This document shows, in pieces, positions 1 to 8,316 of a stretch of 13,429 nucleotides of DNA. The stretch covers positions 1-13,429 of the forward strand of contig CABUMU010000052.1 of NCBI GenBank assembly GCA_902492855.1, written 5' to 3'. The first letter of the stretch is position 1, and the number at the start of each line of letters is the position of its first letter. The notes beneath the pieces are model-generated. The model had not been told where the DNA came from, did no database searches, and saw nothing but the letters and a program-made list of their open reading frames with translations. This DNA is from an uncultured Collinsella sp. (GTDB lineage: Bacteria; Actinomycetota; Coriobacteriia; Coriobacteriales; Coriobacteriaceae). Both the position numbers and the translations under genes were made by a program.

Positions 1-2809
1 GGTCCTGGTTGGCCAGGTAGAGCTTGCGCTGCTCGCCGGTGAGCTGCGCCATGACCGTATCCTCGATCTTCTCGGGCAGGTCGGCCACCACGTCCTCCTT
101 GACACGGCGCAGCACAAACGGCGACACGAGCGCCTGCAGGCGAGCGGCACTGTCGCCCTCGGCATGCTCGACCGGACTTTCGAAGCGCTTGGCAAACGAC
201 TCGCGCGTGCCGAGCAGGCCCGGCATTAAAAAGTCGAAGATGCTCCAGAGCTCGGATAGGCGGTTTTCGATGGGCGTGCCCGTCAGGGCAAAGCGCACGC
301 CGGCAGGCAGGCGCTTTGCGGCGCGCGCCACCTGCGTGAGCGGGTTTTTAATGTACTGGGCCTCGTCGAGCACCACACGGGCAAAGTCCTGCTCGGCATA
401 CTCGTCGATATCGCGGCGCATGAGGTCATACGACGTCACGACCACGTTATGCTCGTCAGCGCCGGCTATCTGCACGCGGCGCTGCGCCTTGGCACCCACG
501 ATGGCGCACACATCGAGCGACGGGGCAAAGCGCTCCAGCTCGGCGGTCCAGTTGTACACGAGCGACGCGGGGCATACCACGAGCGTGGGCTTAATGTCCC
601 CCGCTTCCACACGCGCCAGGATATGTACGATCATCTGCAGCGTTTTGCCCAGGCCCATATCGTCGGCCAAAATGCCGCCGAGACCCAGGTGCTCGAGCGA
701 GCCGAGCCACTGGTAGCCATCGACCTGGTAGCCTCGAAGCGTGGCCTGGAGCGTGGCGGGCACCGTAAAGTCCATCTTGCCGAGCGTATCCAGACGCTCG
801 ACGGTACGGCGGAACGCAGCGTCGCGATCGGCCTCGAGCGCGGGCGTGCGCGCGAGCATGCTATCGACGAACAGGGTGCTCGATGCGGGAAGCAACACGC
901 CGTCGAGCAGGTCGACGGCATCGACGCCCAGATCCTCGGCGAGGCCAAACGCGGCTCGGGCGCCCTCGTCCAGGCGAATGATGTCGCCGGACGTAAGGCG
1001 CGCAAACGTCTGGTGACGCTTGTAGGAGTCCAGATAGATGGCAAGGTCTGCCGCCGAAAGCCCGCTCGCGCTCAGTTCGACGTCGAGCAGGTTACTCTTG
1101 ACGGTCGCACGCACCGAAAGCTTGGGCGCGGGGCGGACCGAAATCTGGCGCAGACGGTCGCTGAGCATGACCTCACCAAGCTTGGACAGGGCGGATAGGC
1201 CCTCGGTCAGCAGGCAGAACAAGCTCTCGTCATCGCGCTCCTCAAACGCCAGACCGCCCTCGTAGAAATCGAAGTACAGGGCCGCCGTGTCCATAACGCG
1301 AAACTCCGCCACCTCGTCGCGGGGCGGCACGCCCGGGCGCTGCTCTTCGAAGGGGCTGCCCGGAGCGCCCAGACTAAAGAGGTCTGCCGACCAGTCGCCG
1401 TAGGTAACCGTAATTTTGCAGGTCACGAGCCCATCGTCGACGCCGATTGCCATAGCAAAGCTCGGCTCGGGCGCCACGGTATCGAGCGCAGCGGGCGCGG
1501 TAAGGTCGGTATAGTCGCGCAAAATGGGCAGAGCCATACGACAGAACTCCCCCACCTGGTCGGCAGCGATATGGACTGGCGTGCGACAGGGCAGCAAGCG
1601 CGATAGGAACGGCGCCGCATGCTGGGCAAACGCTACATCGGTGCGGCGCGCACGGCGGGTGTCGACCAGATAAGCTACGTCGCCCGAAGCAAAGCAGTAT
1701 GCATCGGCCGGCAGGCGCAGATCGTAGCTACCACCAGCCGCCGGCGCGATTTTGGCGGCAAGGAGCGGTGGGCGCTTAGCGGACGCCTCGTCCTCCCCTT
1801 GCGGAGACAGCTCAACCGCCACGTCATAGGTGCGATGCGTCGTCGTCCCCCGCGACCAAGCGGGCTCAAAGGAGATGGTCTGGCCGCGCAGCAGGTCCAG
1901 CACATATACGATGCTATGCTCGGACAGCGGCAACTGACGCTCGGCGACAAAACCGCTGCGGGCAAAGTCGTACGACGCCGAACGCGAGCTTGTGATGTCA
2001 TCGAGATAGGCAACTGTCGTCACAACAAGGTTGAGCAGCTTTGTCGACACGTCTTCGAAGGCTTCGGGCGTATGGACAAACGTGAGCTTCTTGCCGTACG
2101 AGAAGGTGCCGCCGCGCACGTAGGCATCGGCCATGCCGTCGATGTCCTTGACCACGTAGGAGACCGATCCACAACGAATGCGAAGCTCGAGCGCCCAGCT
2201 AAAGCGGTCGGCAAACAGCGGATTGTAGTACGGCACCAGCGAGGGCTCCAACACCGCCTTGGGGGCATCGGGGTCGACAGTGCCGGCGAGCTTGCGGCGC
2301 ATGCCCGCCAACTCATCCATGCGCGCGTCCGAAAGATCGGAGAGCGCCTTCATGAGGCTCGGGCTCGTGGGGACGGGCGCCGGGAAGGGAAAGTTAGGGT
2401 TGACCGCTGGTGCGGCGGACGAGGGACGCGCGGCTTGCTTGGGCGCCGCCGTAAACGTGCGGACCGGCGTGCGCAGCCCCTCGACGGGCTCAATGCCGCT
2501 GGCATCCAGGTACGCCAGCGCCGTGGCGATGGCGTGCTTGCACATGCCGGGGTAGCGATAGGCAGCGGGGCAATCGCAGTCGTAGTCGATCACCTCGTGC
2601 TCGTCCATGTCGAGCGCCACGTGCGTCTTGTACAGGTCACCGCGCGAGCCGCGCACTGCACCCTCAACCGTAACGTTTTTGGAGAAGCGCGAGCCGCTGT
2701 CCTCGATCGACAGCACGGCGCCGTTGAGCATGAGCGAGCGGCCCTTCATAAAGGTGCCGCTCAGCGCCGCCTCTTTCCGGAGCGCCTGCACAAACGTCCC
2801 CTGCGCCAT
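1..2809 (-). CDS. SWIM zinc-finger SNF2-family DEAD/DEAH-box helicase, 3' end beyond window
   Basis: ATP-driven double-stranded DNA translocase of the SNF2 branch of superfamily 2. The cellular role of the bacterial SWIM-SNF2 group is poorly defined; a repair or transcription-linked function is inferred. The open frame gives 936 residues before the window edge. An N-terminal SWIM zinc finger (CxC...CxH) has its ligands at C78, C80, C90 and H92. A Pro/Ala-rich linker follows at about 117-150, then a long middle region like the bacterial SNF2-associated domain. The ATPase has Walker A DDMGLGKT with Lys722, a DEAQ box at 815-818 and motif III TGTPIENRLSELW near 845. The conserved LRRVKEDV stretch follows, but the C-terminal helicase lobe (motifs V and VI) lies outside. 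The ATG start is supported by GGAGG five bases upstream (2815-2819). It sits 160 bp after dnaE, and the gap is mostly inverted repeat. Family assignment is firm; function is not. Confidence 0.93.
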   Translation of the reverse strand, partial: MAQGTFVQALRKEAALSGTFMKGRSLMLNGAVLSIEDSGSRFSKNVTVEGAVRGSRGDLYKTHVALDMDEHEVIDYDCDCPAAYRYPGMCKHAIATALAYLDASGIEPVEGLRTPVRTFTAAPKQAARPSSAAPAVNPNFPFPAPVPTSPSLMKALSDLSDARMDELAGMRRKLAGTVDPDAPKAVLEPSLVPYYNPLFADRFSWALELRIRCGSVSYVVKDIDGMADAYVRGGTFSYGKKLTFVHTPEAFEDVSTKLLNLVVTTVAYLDDITSSRSASYDFARSGFVAERQLPLSEHSIVYVLDLLRGQTISFEPAWSRGTTTHRTYDVAVELSPQGEDEASAKRPPLLAAKIAPAAGGSYDLRLPADAYCFASGDVAYLVDTRRARRTDVAFAQHAAPFLSRLLPCRTPVHIAADQVGEFCRMALPILRDYTDLTAPAALDTVAPEPSFAMAIGVDDGLVTCKITVTYGDWSADLFSLGAPGSPFEEQRPGVPPRDEVAEFRVMDTAALYFDFYEGGLAFEERDDESLFCLLTEGLSALSKLGEVMLSDRLRQISVRPAPKLSVRATVKSNLLDVELSASGLSAADLAIYLDSYKRHQTFARLTSGDIIRLDEGARAAFGLAEDLGVDAVDLLDGVLLPASSTLFVDSMLARTPALEADRDAAFRRTVERLDTLGKMDFTVPATLQATLRGYQVDGYQWLGSLEHLGLGGILADDMGLGKTLQMIVHILARVEAGDIKPTLVVCPASLVYNWTAELERFAPSLDVCAIVGAKAQRRVQIAGADEHNVVVTSYDLMRRDIDEYAEQDFARVVLDEAQYIKNPLTQVARAAKRLPAGVRFALTGTPIENRLSELWSIFDFLMPGLLGTRESFAKRFESPVEHAEGDSAARLQALVSPFVLRRVKEDVVADLPEKIEDTVMAQLTGEQRKLYLANQD

Positions 2810-2814
2810 CACTT

Positions 2815-2819
2815 CCTCC
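2815..2819 (-). promoter_or_regulatory. Ribosome binding site of the SNF2 gene
   Basis: On the minus strand GGAGG stands five bases before the ATG at 2809. It fixes the start and lies only 10 bp from the near arm of the inverted repeat, so a folded repeat in the mRNA would end just upstream of the ribosome binding site. Confidence 0.75.
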
Positions 2820-2829
2820 AATCCACACA

Positions 2830-2956
2830 GGGTAGCTAATTTGGGACGGGGCTATTTTAGCTACCCCCATATGTCAGTTGAGATGCATTCCGACCCCGAC
2901 TCATTCGCCGTCAGCCAAAGGGTAGCTAAAATAGCCCCGTCCCAAATTAGCTACCC
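2830..2956. repeat. Long inverted repeat: two perfect 37-bp arms, 53-bp spacer (REPIN-like)
   Basis: Bases 2830-2866 are the exact reverse complement of 2920-2956, separated by 53 bases. The match ends at both sides: 2829/2957 and 2867/2919 do not pair. Each arm is itself bounded by GGGTAGCTAA and TTAGCTACCC around a 17-base G-rich core, so the unit holds four copies of the 10-base motif in alternating orientation. It fills most of the gap between dnaE and the SNF2 gene. No T run follows either arm on the transcribed strand, so it is not a standard intrinsic terminator. Two inverted REP-like palindromes around a short spacer is the layout of a REPIN, a non-autonomous element mobilised by REP-associated tyrosine transposases. 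The motif contains GTAG, the tetranucleotide next to REP hairpins in known systems. No transposase is present here, so that link is inference. Confidence 0.9.
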
Positions 2957-2969
2957 CGGCAAAATCATT

Positions 2970-4001
2970 TTAGATAACCGTCACGCGGCCTTGGTTACCC
3001 ACAATGGCCTTGGCCTCGGCCAGCAGCGGAATCGAGCGCGCGTTGACCTTGGCAGGCACCTCGGCGCGCAGCACGCGCCCGTCCACCTGCTCGATAAAGA
3101 TCTCCACGCGGTCGCCGCCCGGGTTAGCGGTGAGCACCGTGGCCAGGCGCGCCATATTGCCCTGGCTAAAGCGGCTGTTGGGCACCATGACCTCAAACAC
3201 CTTGGGCTTGTTGTTCTCCTCGTTGAGCTCCAGCGGCACGATCTCCTGCGCGATGATCTGGTCGCCGCGGTCCGAGCGCTCGAGCTTGCCCTTAATGCGC
3301 ACAAACGCATCGGACAGCTGTGCACCGGTCTCGGGATCGACCTCGCCGTATAGATACCCCTCGGCCTCCTTGTAGGTCTTGGGGAACACCACGACCGTGG
3401 CCTCGCCTTCCATGTCCTCGAGCTGCACAATACCCATGGGGTCGCCGTTTTTGGTCACGCGCTTGGACACGCTCGAAACCATGCCGGCCCACCACAGCGC
3501 CTTGCCCTCGGGAATCTCCTGGTTGATGGTACCGCCCGTGGGGTTTTGCACCTCGTAGCCGGTATCGATCTGCGAGAACGAGAAGTCGCGTGCCTTGGCT
3601 AGTGCATACTCAAACGGGCGCAGCGGGTGGTCCGAGACATAGATGCCCAGAACCTCCTTCTCCTGGCTCAGCTTAAGGTGACGGTCCCACTCCTGGCCGT
3701 CCGGATCGGGCACGCTCACCTCAAAGCCCGAGCCCTCAACGTCGCCAAACATATCGAAGAACGACGTCTGGCCACTCGCGCGATCTTTCTGGCGCTTTAC
3801 CGCGGCATCGATGATGTTCTCGGGGTTGTTCTTATCCACAAAGTGCATCATCTGACGACGCGGATACCCCGTGGAGTCGAAAGCACCTGCCTTGATGAGC
3901 GATTCGATCACGCGACGGTTAGCCTGGCTCGAGTCCACGCGCTCGACAAAGTCGTGCAGTGTCTTAAACGGGCCGCCCGCCTCGCGCTCGGCGATAATCG
4001 C
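2970..4001 (-). pseudogene. dnaE: DNA polymerase III alpha subunit, C-terminal part downstream of in-frame TAG
   Basis: This stretch continues the dnaE frame after the amber codon, through 343 codons to TAA at 2970. It encodes the rest of the helix-hairpin-helix region, beginning AIIAEREAGGPFK. A consensus beta-clamp binding motif QTSFFDMF follows at residues 1002-1009, counted from the dnaE ATG. Next come the conserved EKEVLGIYVSDHPL block (1038-1051), an OB-fold (about 1092-1181) and a C-terminal domain expected to contact the tau clamp loader. All are well preserved, with no further stop or frameshift, so decay is absent or very recent. The first possible restart is a GTG at 3938 (codon 946). 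No good Shine-Dalgarno sequence precedes it, so separate translation is unlikely. It is either the tail of a normal dnaE with a base error at 4002-4004 or a fragment cut off by a real nonsense mutation. Confidence 0.8.
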
Positions 4002-4004
4002 CTA
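4002..4004 (-). other. In-frame amber codon (TAG) in dnaE, codon 924
   Basis: The minus strand reads ...GTGGCG TAG GCGATTATC..., in frame with both flanking parts of dnaE. In the family pattern VGxGxxEAII the interrupted position is Glu, so GAG to TAG is the simplest origin (G to T on the coding strand, C to A on the given strand). It lies between the two halves of the helix-hairpin-helix region. No intein motif, slippery run or downstream start with a ribosome binding site is visible. Confidence 0.9.
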
Positions 4005-6773
4005 CGCCACGCCAGTGCCCACGCCGCGGATGCCGGCCAGACCAAAGCGCACGCCCTCCTTGGTAGCCGTGAACTCGGTACCCGACTCGTTGACATCTGG
4101 CGACAGCACGGGGATGCCATCATGACGGCACGCCGAGACGTAGTGAACGATCTTGTCGGTCTTGCCCGTATAGGACGTCAGAACGGCCGCCATGTACTCG
4201 TGCGGATAGTGCGCCTTGAGCCACGCCGTCTGCATAACCAGGATGGCGTAGCCGGCGGAGTGCGACTTGTTAAAGGCGTAGGACGCGAACTCGAGAACAT
4301 CGTCCCAAATCTTCTGGGCGACCTCGCGCGTGTAGTTGTTCTTGATAGCGCCGTTCATCCAGTGGTCGTAGGTGGTCTCGTCCGAGCCATCCTCCCAGTG
4401 GAGCACCGTCGAGGTGAGCAGCTTGATCTTTTTCTTAGCCACGGGCTTACGGATACGCGAGTCCGATTCGCCCTTGGAGAAGCCGCACATCTCGACGGAG
4501 ATGAGCATAACCTGCTCCTGGTAGACCATGGTGCCGTAGGTTTCACCCAGGATGTCGTCCAGGCGATCGTCGTAGGAGACGGCCGGCTCCTTGCCGTTCA
4601 TACGGTTGATGTAGGACGAGACCATGCCGGCGCCCAGCGGGCCCGGGCGGTATAGAGCGATCAATGCCACGACGTGCTTGTACTCGGTGGGTTTCATGTT
4701 CTTGATCGTGGCCGTCATGCCGGCGGACTCGACCTGGAAGACGCCGGCGGTGTGGCCGGAACCCATAAGCTTAAAGATCTCGGGATCGTCAAAGGGAATC
4801 TCTTCCTCTTTGATGTCGATGCCGAAGTTCTTTTTGATGTTTGCCTTGGCCTTGGAGATAACCGTCAGCGTGCGCAGGCCCAGGAAGTCCATCTTGAGCA
4901 GGCCCATGTCGGCAACGGTATGGCCCTCGTACTGGGTAATCTCAACGCCGCCCTTGGTATCGAGCTTGGTGGGCACATGCTCGTTGACGGGGTCGCGGCA
5001 GATCAGAACGGCGCACGCGTGCACGCCCTCGCCACGGGTGAGGCCCTCAATCGAGAGCGCCGTGTCGATGATGCGGCGGGCGTCGTCGTCCTTTTTATAG
5101 GCCTCGGCAAAGTCGGGGTTAAACAGATCCTCTTTGCCGGGCTGCTTGTCGAGCACCTGCTTGAGCTTGACCTTGGGGTCGCTCGAGACCATCTTGGACA
5201 GGCGCTGGCCCATGTAGACCGGGTAGTCCAGAACGCGCGCGGCATCGTTGATGGCCTGCTTGGCCTTGATGGTCGAGTAGGTGATAACGTGGGTGACCTT
5301 CTCGGGGCCGTAGAGCTGGCGAACGTGCTCCACGACCTCGAGGCGCCGCTCATCGTCGAAGTCCATATCGATATCGGGCATCTCGGTACGCTGCGGGGAC
5401 AGGAACCTCTCGAACATCAGGCCGTTCTCGAGCGGGTCGAACGCGGTGATGTTCATGGCGTAGGCGACGATAGCGCCGGCGGCCGAGCCACGGCCGGGGC
5501 CGACGCCGATGCCGTTGTCCTTGGCCCATTGCACGTACTCGGCAACTATCAAGAAGTAGGCAGCAAAGCCCTTGTCGCAGATGACCTTGTATTCGTACTC
5601 AAAGCGCTCTTTGATGTTGACGCCACCGATTTCGCGTGTGGCCCAGTCATCGCCATAGTGTTGGCGCAGGCCCTTCTCGCACTCGCGGCGGAACTGGCTC
5701 TCGTGCGTCTCGCCGGGATCGAGCAACGGGAAGCGCGGCAAGATGATGGAGTCCCAGTCCAGCTCAACGTAGCACTTGTCGGCAATCTCGAGCGTGTTGT
5801 CGCAGGCCTCGGGGCAATACGGGAACATCGCCCGCATCTCCTCCTCGGTCTTCATGTAAAACTCCGAGCCGGTCATGCGCATGCGGTTGGGGTCGTCGAC
5901 TTTGGCGTTCATGCCGATGCACATGATGACGTCCTGCACGGGCGCGTCCTCGCGGCGCAGGTAGTGGAAGTCGTTGGTCGCGATGACCTTGACGCCCACC
6001 TGTTTGGCGATGTCGATGAGCGTGCGGTCCATCTGCTCGTCGGTCAGACCGTTGTCGGTGGTAATGCCGTGTTCCTGGATCTCGATATAAAAGTCGCCGG
6101 GGTCAAAGGTGTCGCGGAAGGTCTCGGCCCACTTGATGGCGCCCTCCATATCACCGCGGTCGATGTACTTGGGGATAATACCAGCGATGCAGGCGCTCGT
6201 GCAGATCATGCCCTTGGCATGGCGGCGCAGGTTGTCGAGCGTTACGCGCGGCTTGTAGTAAAAGCCCTGCACGGCGGCCTCGGAAACCGTCTGCATCAGG
6301 TTGACGTAGCCCTCCTGGTCCTTGGCCAGAAGGATCATGTGGTAGAGCTCGGGCTTGTGGTCGCGAGCAAGGGTCTCGTCCGGCGTAAAGTAGACCTCGC
6401 AGCCAAAGATGGGTTTGATGACCAGGGGCGGCTTGAGCTCGTCGATATTGCCCTTCTCGTCCCACATGGCCATGTCCTTCACATACTGGGCATGCTCGCG
6501 CGGGTTTTCCTCGGGATCGGGCTCCACCAGCTCGTCGCGGCGGTCCTTTTCCAAGAAGGCCTTGTCGTGGCTCCAGGTTTTGTACTCGGGCGTGTTGTGA
6601 TTGACGGCGTCGCAGGCCAGCGCCAAGTCGGGTACGCCGTACATGTAGCCGTGGTCGGTGATGGCCACGGCAGGCATGCCCAGCTCAACGGCACGGTTGA
6701 CCATATCCTGGATACGGGTTGCGCCGTCGAGCATGGAGAAAACAGTGTGATTGTGCAGATGGACGAATGCCAT
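4002..6773 (-). CDS. dnaE: DNA polymerase III alpha subunit, N-terminal 923 residues (truncated by TAG)
   Basis: Catalytic subunit of the replicative DNA polymerase, family C. The PHP domain (about 1-290) keeps the metal-binding set: H7 and H9 in HLHNHT, D40 and H41 in ITDHG, E126 in GCEVYF, and D268 and H270 in NDFHY. This suggests a working PHP 3'-5' proofreading nuclease, as known for mycobacterial DnaE1. A charged insertion lies at about 60-115. The polymerase core has GIGVGPGRGSAAG at 421-433 and PDIDMDF with catalytic D467 and D469. The third aspartate is D629 in KMDFLGLRTL. The first helix-hairpin-helix (GIRGVGTGVA) ends at the stop. The full frame to 2970 would give 1267 residues, within range for actinobacterial DnaE. 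The ATG at 6773 has GGAG eight bases upstream. Without the missing part the protein should polymerise poorly and lose processivity. The family is certain; whether it is functional is open. Confidence 0.95.
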   Translation of the reverse strand: MAFVHLHNHTVFSMLDGATRIQDMVNRAVELGMPAVAITDHGYMYGVPDLALACDAVNHNTPEYKTWSHDKAFLEKDRRDELVEPDPEENPREHAQYVKDMAMWDEKGNIDELKPPLVIKPIFGCEVYFTPDETLARDHKPELYHMILLAKDQEGYVNLMQTVSEAAVQGFYYKPRVTLDNLRRHAKGMICTSACIAGIIPKYIDRGDMEGAIKWAETFRDTFDPGDFYIEIQEHGITTDNGLTDEQMDRTLIDIAKQVGVKVIATNDFHYLRREDAPVQDVIMCIGMNAKVDDPNRMRMTGSEFYMKTEEEMRAMFPYCPEACDNTLEIADKCYVELDWDSIILPRFPLLDPGETHESQFRRECEKGLRQHYGDDWATREIGGVNIKERFEYEYKVICDKGFAAYFLIVAEYVQWAKDNGIGVGPGRGSAAGAIVAYAMNITAFDPLENGLMFERFLSPQRTEMPDIDMDFDDERRLEVVEHVRQLYGPEKVTHVITYSTIKAKQAINDAARVLDYPVYMGQRLSKMVSSDPKVKLKQVLDKQPGKEDLFNPDFAEAYKKDDDARRIIDTALSIEGLTRGEGVHACAVLICRDPVNEHVPTKLDTKGGVEITQYEGHTVADMGLLKMDFLGLRTLTVISKAKANIKKNFGIDIKEEEIPFDDPEIFKLMGSGHTAGVFQVESAGMTATIKNMKPTEYKHVVALIALYRPGPLGAGMVSSYINRMNGKEPAVSYDDRLDDILGETYGTMVYQEQVMLISVEMCGFSKGESDSRIRKPVAKKKIKLLTSTVLHWEDGSDETTYDHWMNGAIKNNYTREVAQKIWDDVLEFASYAFNKSHSAGYAILVMQTAWLKAHYPHEYMAAVLTSYTGKTDKIVHYVSACRHDGIPVLSPDVNESGTEFTATKEGVRFGLAGIRGVGTGVA

Positions 6774-6812
6774 GTGATGAGCTCCGATGCGGGTTCGTGT
6801 TCTGACTGAACG

Positions 6813-6818
6813 ATTTTA
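6813..6818 (-). promoter_or_regulatory. Possible -10 element upstream of dnaE
   Basis: The minus strand carries TAAAAT about 40 bases before the dnaE ATG, in a short AT-rich spot within GC-rich sequence. No clear -35 hexamer sits at 16-18 bp, so this is only a candidate promoter core. Confidence 0.3.
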
Positions 6819-6860
6819 CCCCACGGCACGGACAGCACCCGAACCTAGCCAAACCAACAC

Positions 6861-6874
6861 GGGTAGCTAATTTG
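6861..6874 (+). repeat. Solo fragment of the GGGTAGCTAA repeat
   Basis: Fourteen bases, GGGTAGCTAATTTG, are identical to the start of the 37-bp arm at 2830-2843. The sequence then diverges and no inverted partner is nearby. It lies in the 240-bp gap between the transporter and dnaE, which otherwise shows no gene I can support. It may be a decayed half of a REP-like element or a separate member of the same family. Confidence 0.6.
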
Positions 6875-7013
6875 ATACCTTCAAAAAGGGGAATGAGGGC
6901 ATCCAGATACATCGAGTATTACTGGAACCCCGGCGATGCGCGAAATGATTTGTGACGAATAGTCATGTCCATCAAGAAGGCTCGACGCTTCGGATAGCTC
7001 GTCAATCGATATA

Positions 7014-8213
7014 TCAATTCTTGGAGACCTGCATTCCTACCATTTTCAATGAAACAACGGCGGTAATTGCTATCGCGATTGCACCAATAATACCGAGCGC
7101 TATCTGAATGGGATATAACCCCAACACATGTCCAAATATGGAGAAAAACATTGCGGAAAAGAGAGCCCTTACCAGAGACGCGACGGAAAGGATCGTCGCG
7201 CGGAGATCGTCCGCTATCGCGTCTTGGATTAAGTTTTCCGAAGTGATGTACACCACTTCTGGGAGAAAACAAAGCACCATGCTAAGGCCAAACAAACACA
7301 GCGGATTTGAAGCGAACCACGGAAGAATCATGAAAAGGCCAGCCTCGATTAGCATCGAGCCGAGCATGGTATTTCTTTTCCCGAAACGCGACGAGAAGAA
7401 ATCTGCTGCAATGTAGGCCGTCGCATTTACTGCATAGGATGCACCGAAAAAGATTCCTATTATGGAGACGGGAGCATCAAATGCGTCGAATACCAACTGA
7501 TTCAAGTTGTAATAACTCCCATAGAATCCATCGAGCATGCTTGTGCCGATTAGAAGAAGCAATACCGCAAAAGCGGATTCTCCAACACGCCAGGTTTCGC
7601 GTCTGAACATCTTGGCTGTGTCAAACCTTCCCTTTTCAGAGCTTTCAGAACGGGTCGCTTCCGTCCTCTCAATGGGATACAGAAGGAAAAGCTGCAGGAG
7701 ATAGAAAATGGAGACACATACGTAGAGGGAGCTCCAAGATACTTGGGCAATGAAAGATCCGAGCACAATTGCCATTCCCGTAGCGATTGATTGCGCGGCA
7801 AGCAACCGAGCATTGATGGTGAGGAAGCGCTCTCCTTGACCGGCATTCCGGGCAATTTCATATAAAAGCGCTTGTTCGGATCCCGATTGAAGGGAGTAGG
7901 CGAGTGCCTCAACAAGGGAAAGCACGACAAGAAAGGGACCTGAGAGCAACAGCATGCCAGCCGTATGGAAGAAAAGCAGCAGCACGCCCACTTGAATCGA
8001 AAACTTCTTTCCAAAGAAATCGCCTATCAACCCTGTTGGCAGCTCGAGGACGACCGTTGCAATGTTAAACAGGGCTTGATAAAGCGCGATTTCCGTGACA
8101 GACATTCCTTTCTCCGCAAGGAAAAGTAGAAACACTCCCCGATTTAAAACAAATCCCGCGAGAACGAAAAAGGCGGAATAGATGTGCAGTTGCGTAGTGG
8201 CATTCTTATTCAT
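7014..8213 (-). CDS. MFS transporter, probable 12-TM efflux permease
   Basis: Integral membrane transporter of the major facilitator superfamily, 399 residues with about twelve hydrophobic segments. In the loop after TM2, GLIGDFFGKK (61-70) matches MFS motif A and follows LELPT. A second, weaker copy, SSRFGKR (274-280), lies in the matching loop of the second half. The charged stretch at about 181-212 is the central cytoplasmic loop. GSEQALLYE (111-119) is typical of an uncharacterised group of small-molecule exporters. The substrate cannot be read from sequence; proton-coupled efflux is inferred. The ATG at 8213 is preceded by GGAAG six bases upstream. The DNA is visibly poorer in G+C than the flanking genes: bases 7081-7140 have 26 of 60 G+C, while 5461-5520 in dnaE have 46 of 60. 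This points to horizontal acquisition. No regulator or partner gene is adjacent. Confidence 0.85.
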   Translation of the reverse strand: MNKNATTQLHIYSAFFVLAGFVLNRGVFLLFLAEKGMSVTEIALYQALFNIATVVLELPTGLIGDFFGKKFSIQVGVLLLFFHTAGMLLLSGPFLVVLSLVEALAYSLQSGSEQALLYEIARNAGQGERFLTINARLLAAQSIATGMAIVLGSFIAQVSWSSLYVCVSIFYLLQLFLLYPIERTEATRSESSEKGRFDTAKMFRRETWRVGESAFAVLLLLIGTSMLDGFYGSYYNLNQLVFDAFDAPVSIIGIFFGASYAVNATAYIAADFFSSRFGKRNTMLGSMLIEAGLFMILPWFASNPLCLFGLSMVLCFLPEVVYITSENLIQDAIADDLRATILSVASLVRALFSAMFFSIFGHVLGLYPIQIALGIIGAIAIAITAVVSLKMVGMQVSKN

Positions 8214-8316
8214 TTGGTACTTCCATCAACTAATTTTGTCGGGCCGCTCGCTACTGGCTCGAAGCCTGAAGTGTTCACAGCTGATGTGAAGAGTGGTAAA
8301 GCTTTTGCACAGGGTA

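Noticed and set aside
1..2809. SNF2 helicase as part of an anti-phage system such as DISARM
   Set aside because: No methyltransferase, DUF1998, phospholipase D or other defence partner is present. The SWIM-SNF2 architecture is a common chromosomal type.
2830..2956. Rho-independent terminator for dnaE
   Set aside because: The arms are long, the spacer is 53 bases, and no U tract follows either stem on the transcribed strand.
3930..4010. Intein, programmed frameshift or natural split as the cause of the dnaE interruption
   Set aside because: The frame does not change, no intein blocks are present, no slippery heptamer is seen, and the first downstream start (GTG at 3938) lacks a good ribosome binding site. 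A point change fits better.
4674..6809. Very long open frame (711 codons) on the plus strand
   Set aside because: It lies antisense to dnaE; the protein is a shadow of GC-rich codon structure with no recognisable motif or ribosome binding site. The same holds for the plus-strand frames at 1619-2839, 3627-4655 and 10752-11843.
6881..7036. Minus-strand open frame of 51 codons after the transporter, with a plausible amino-acid mix
   Set aside because: It has no ATG, GTG or TTG start, overlaps the end of the transporter and matches nothing I recognise. It could be a gene remnant left by insertion of the transporter, but I cannot support it.
8274..8290. Small palindrome TTCACA-N5-TGTGAA upstream of the transporter
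   Set aside because: A 6-bp stem is too short to call an operator or terminator without other copies; no known regulator site matches in this orientation and spacing.
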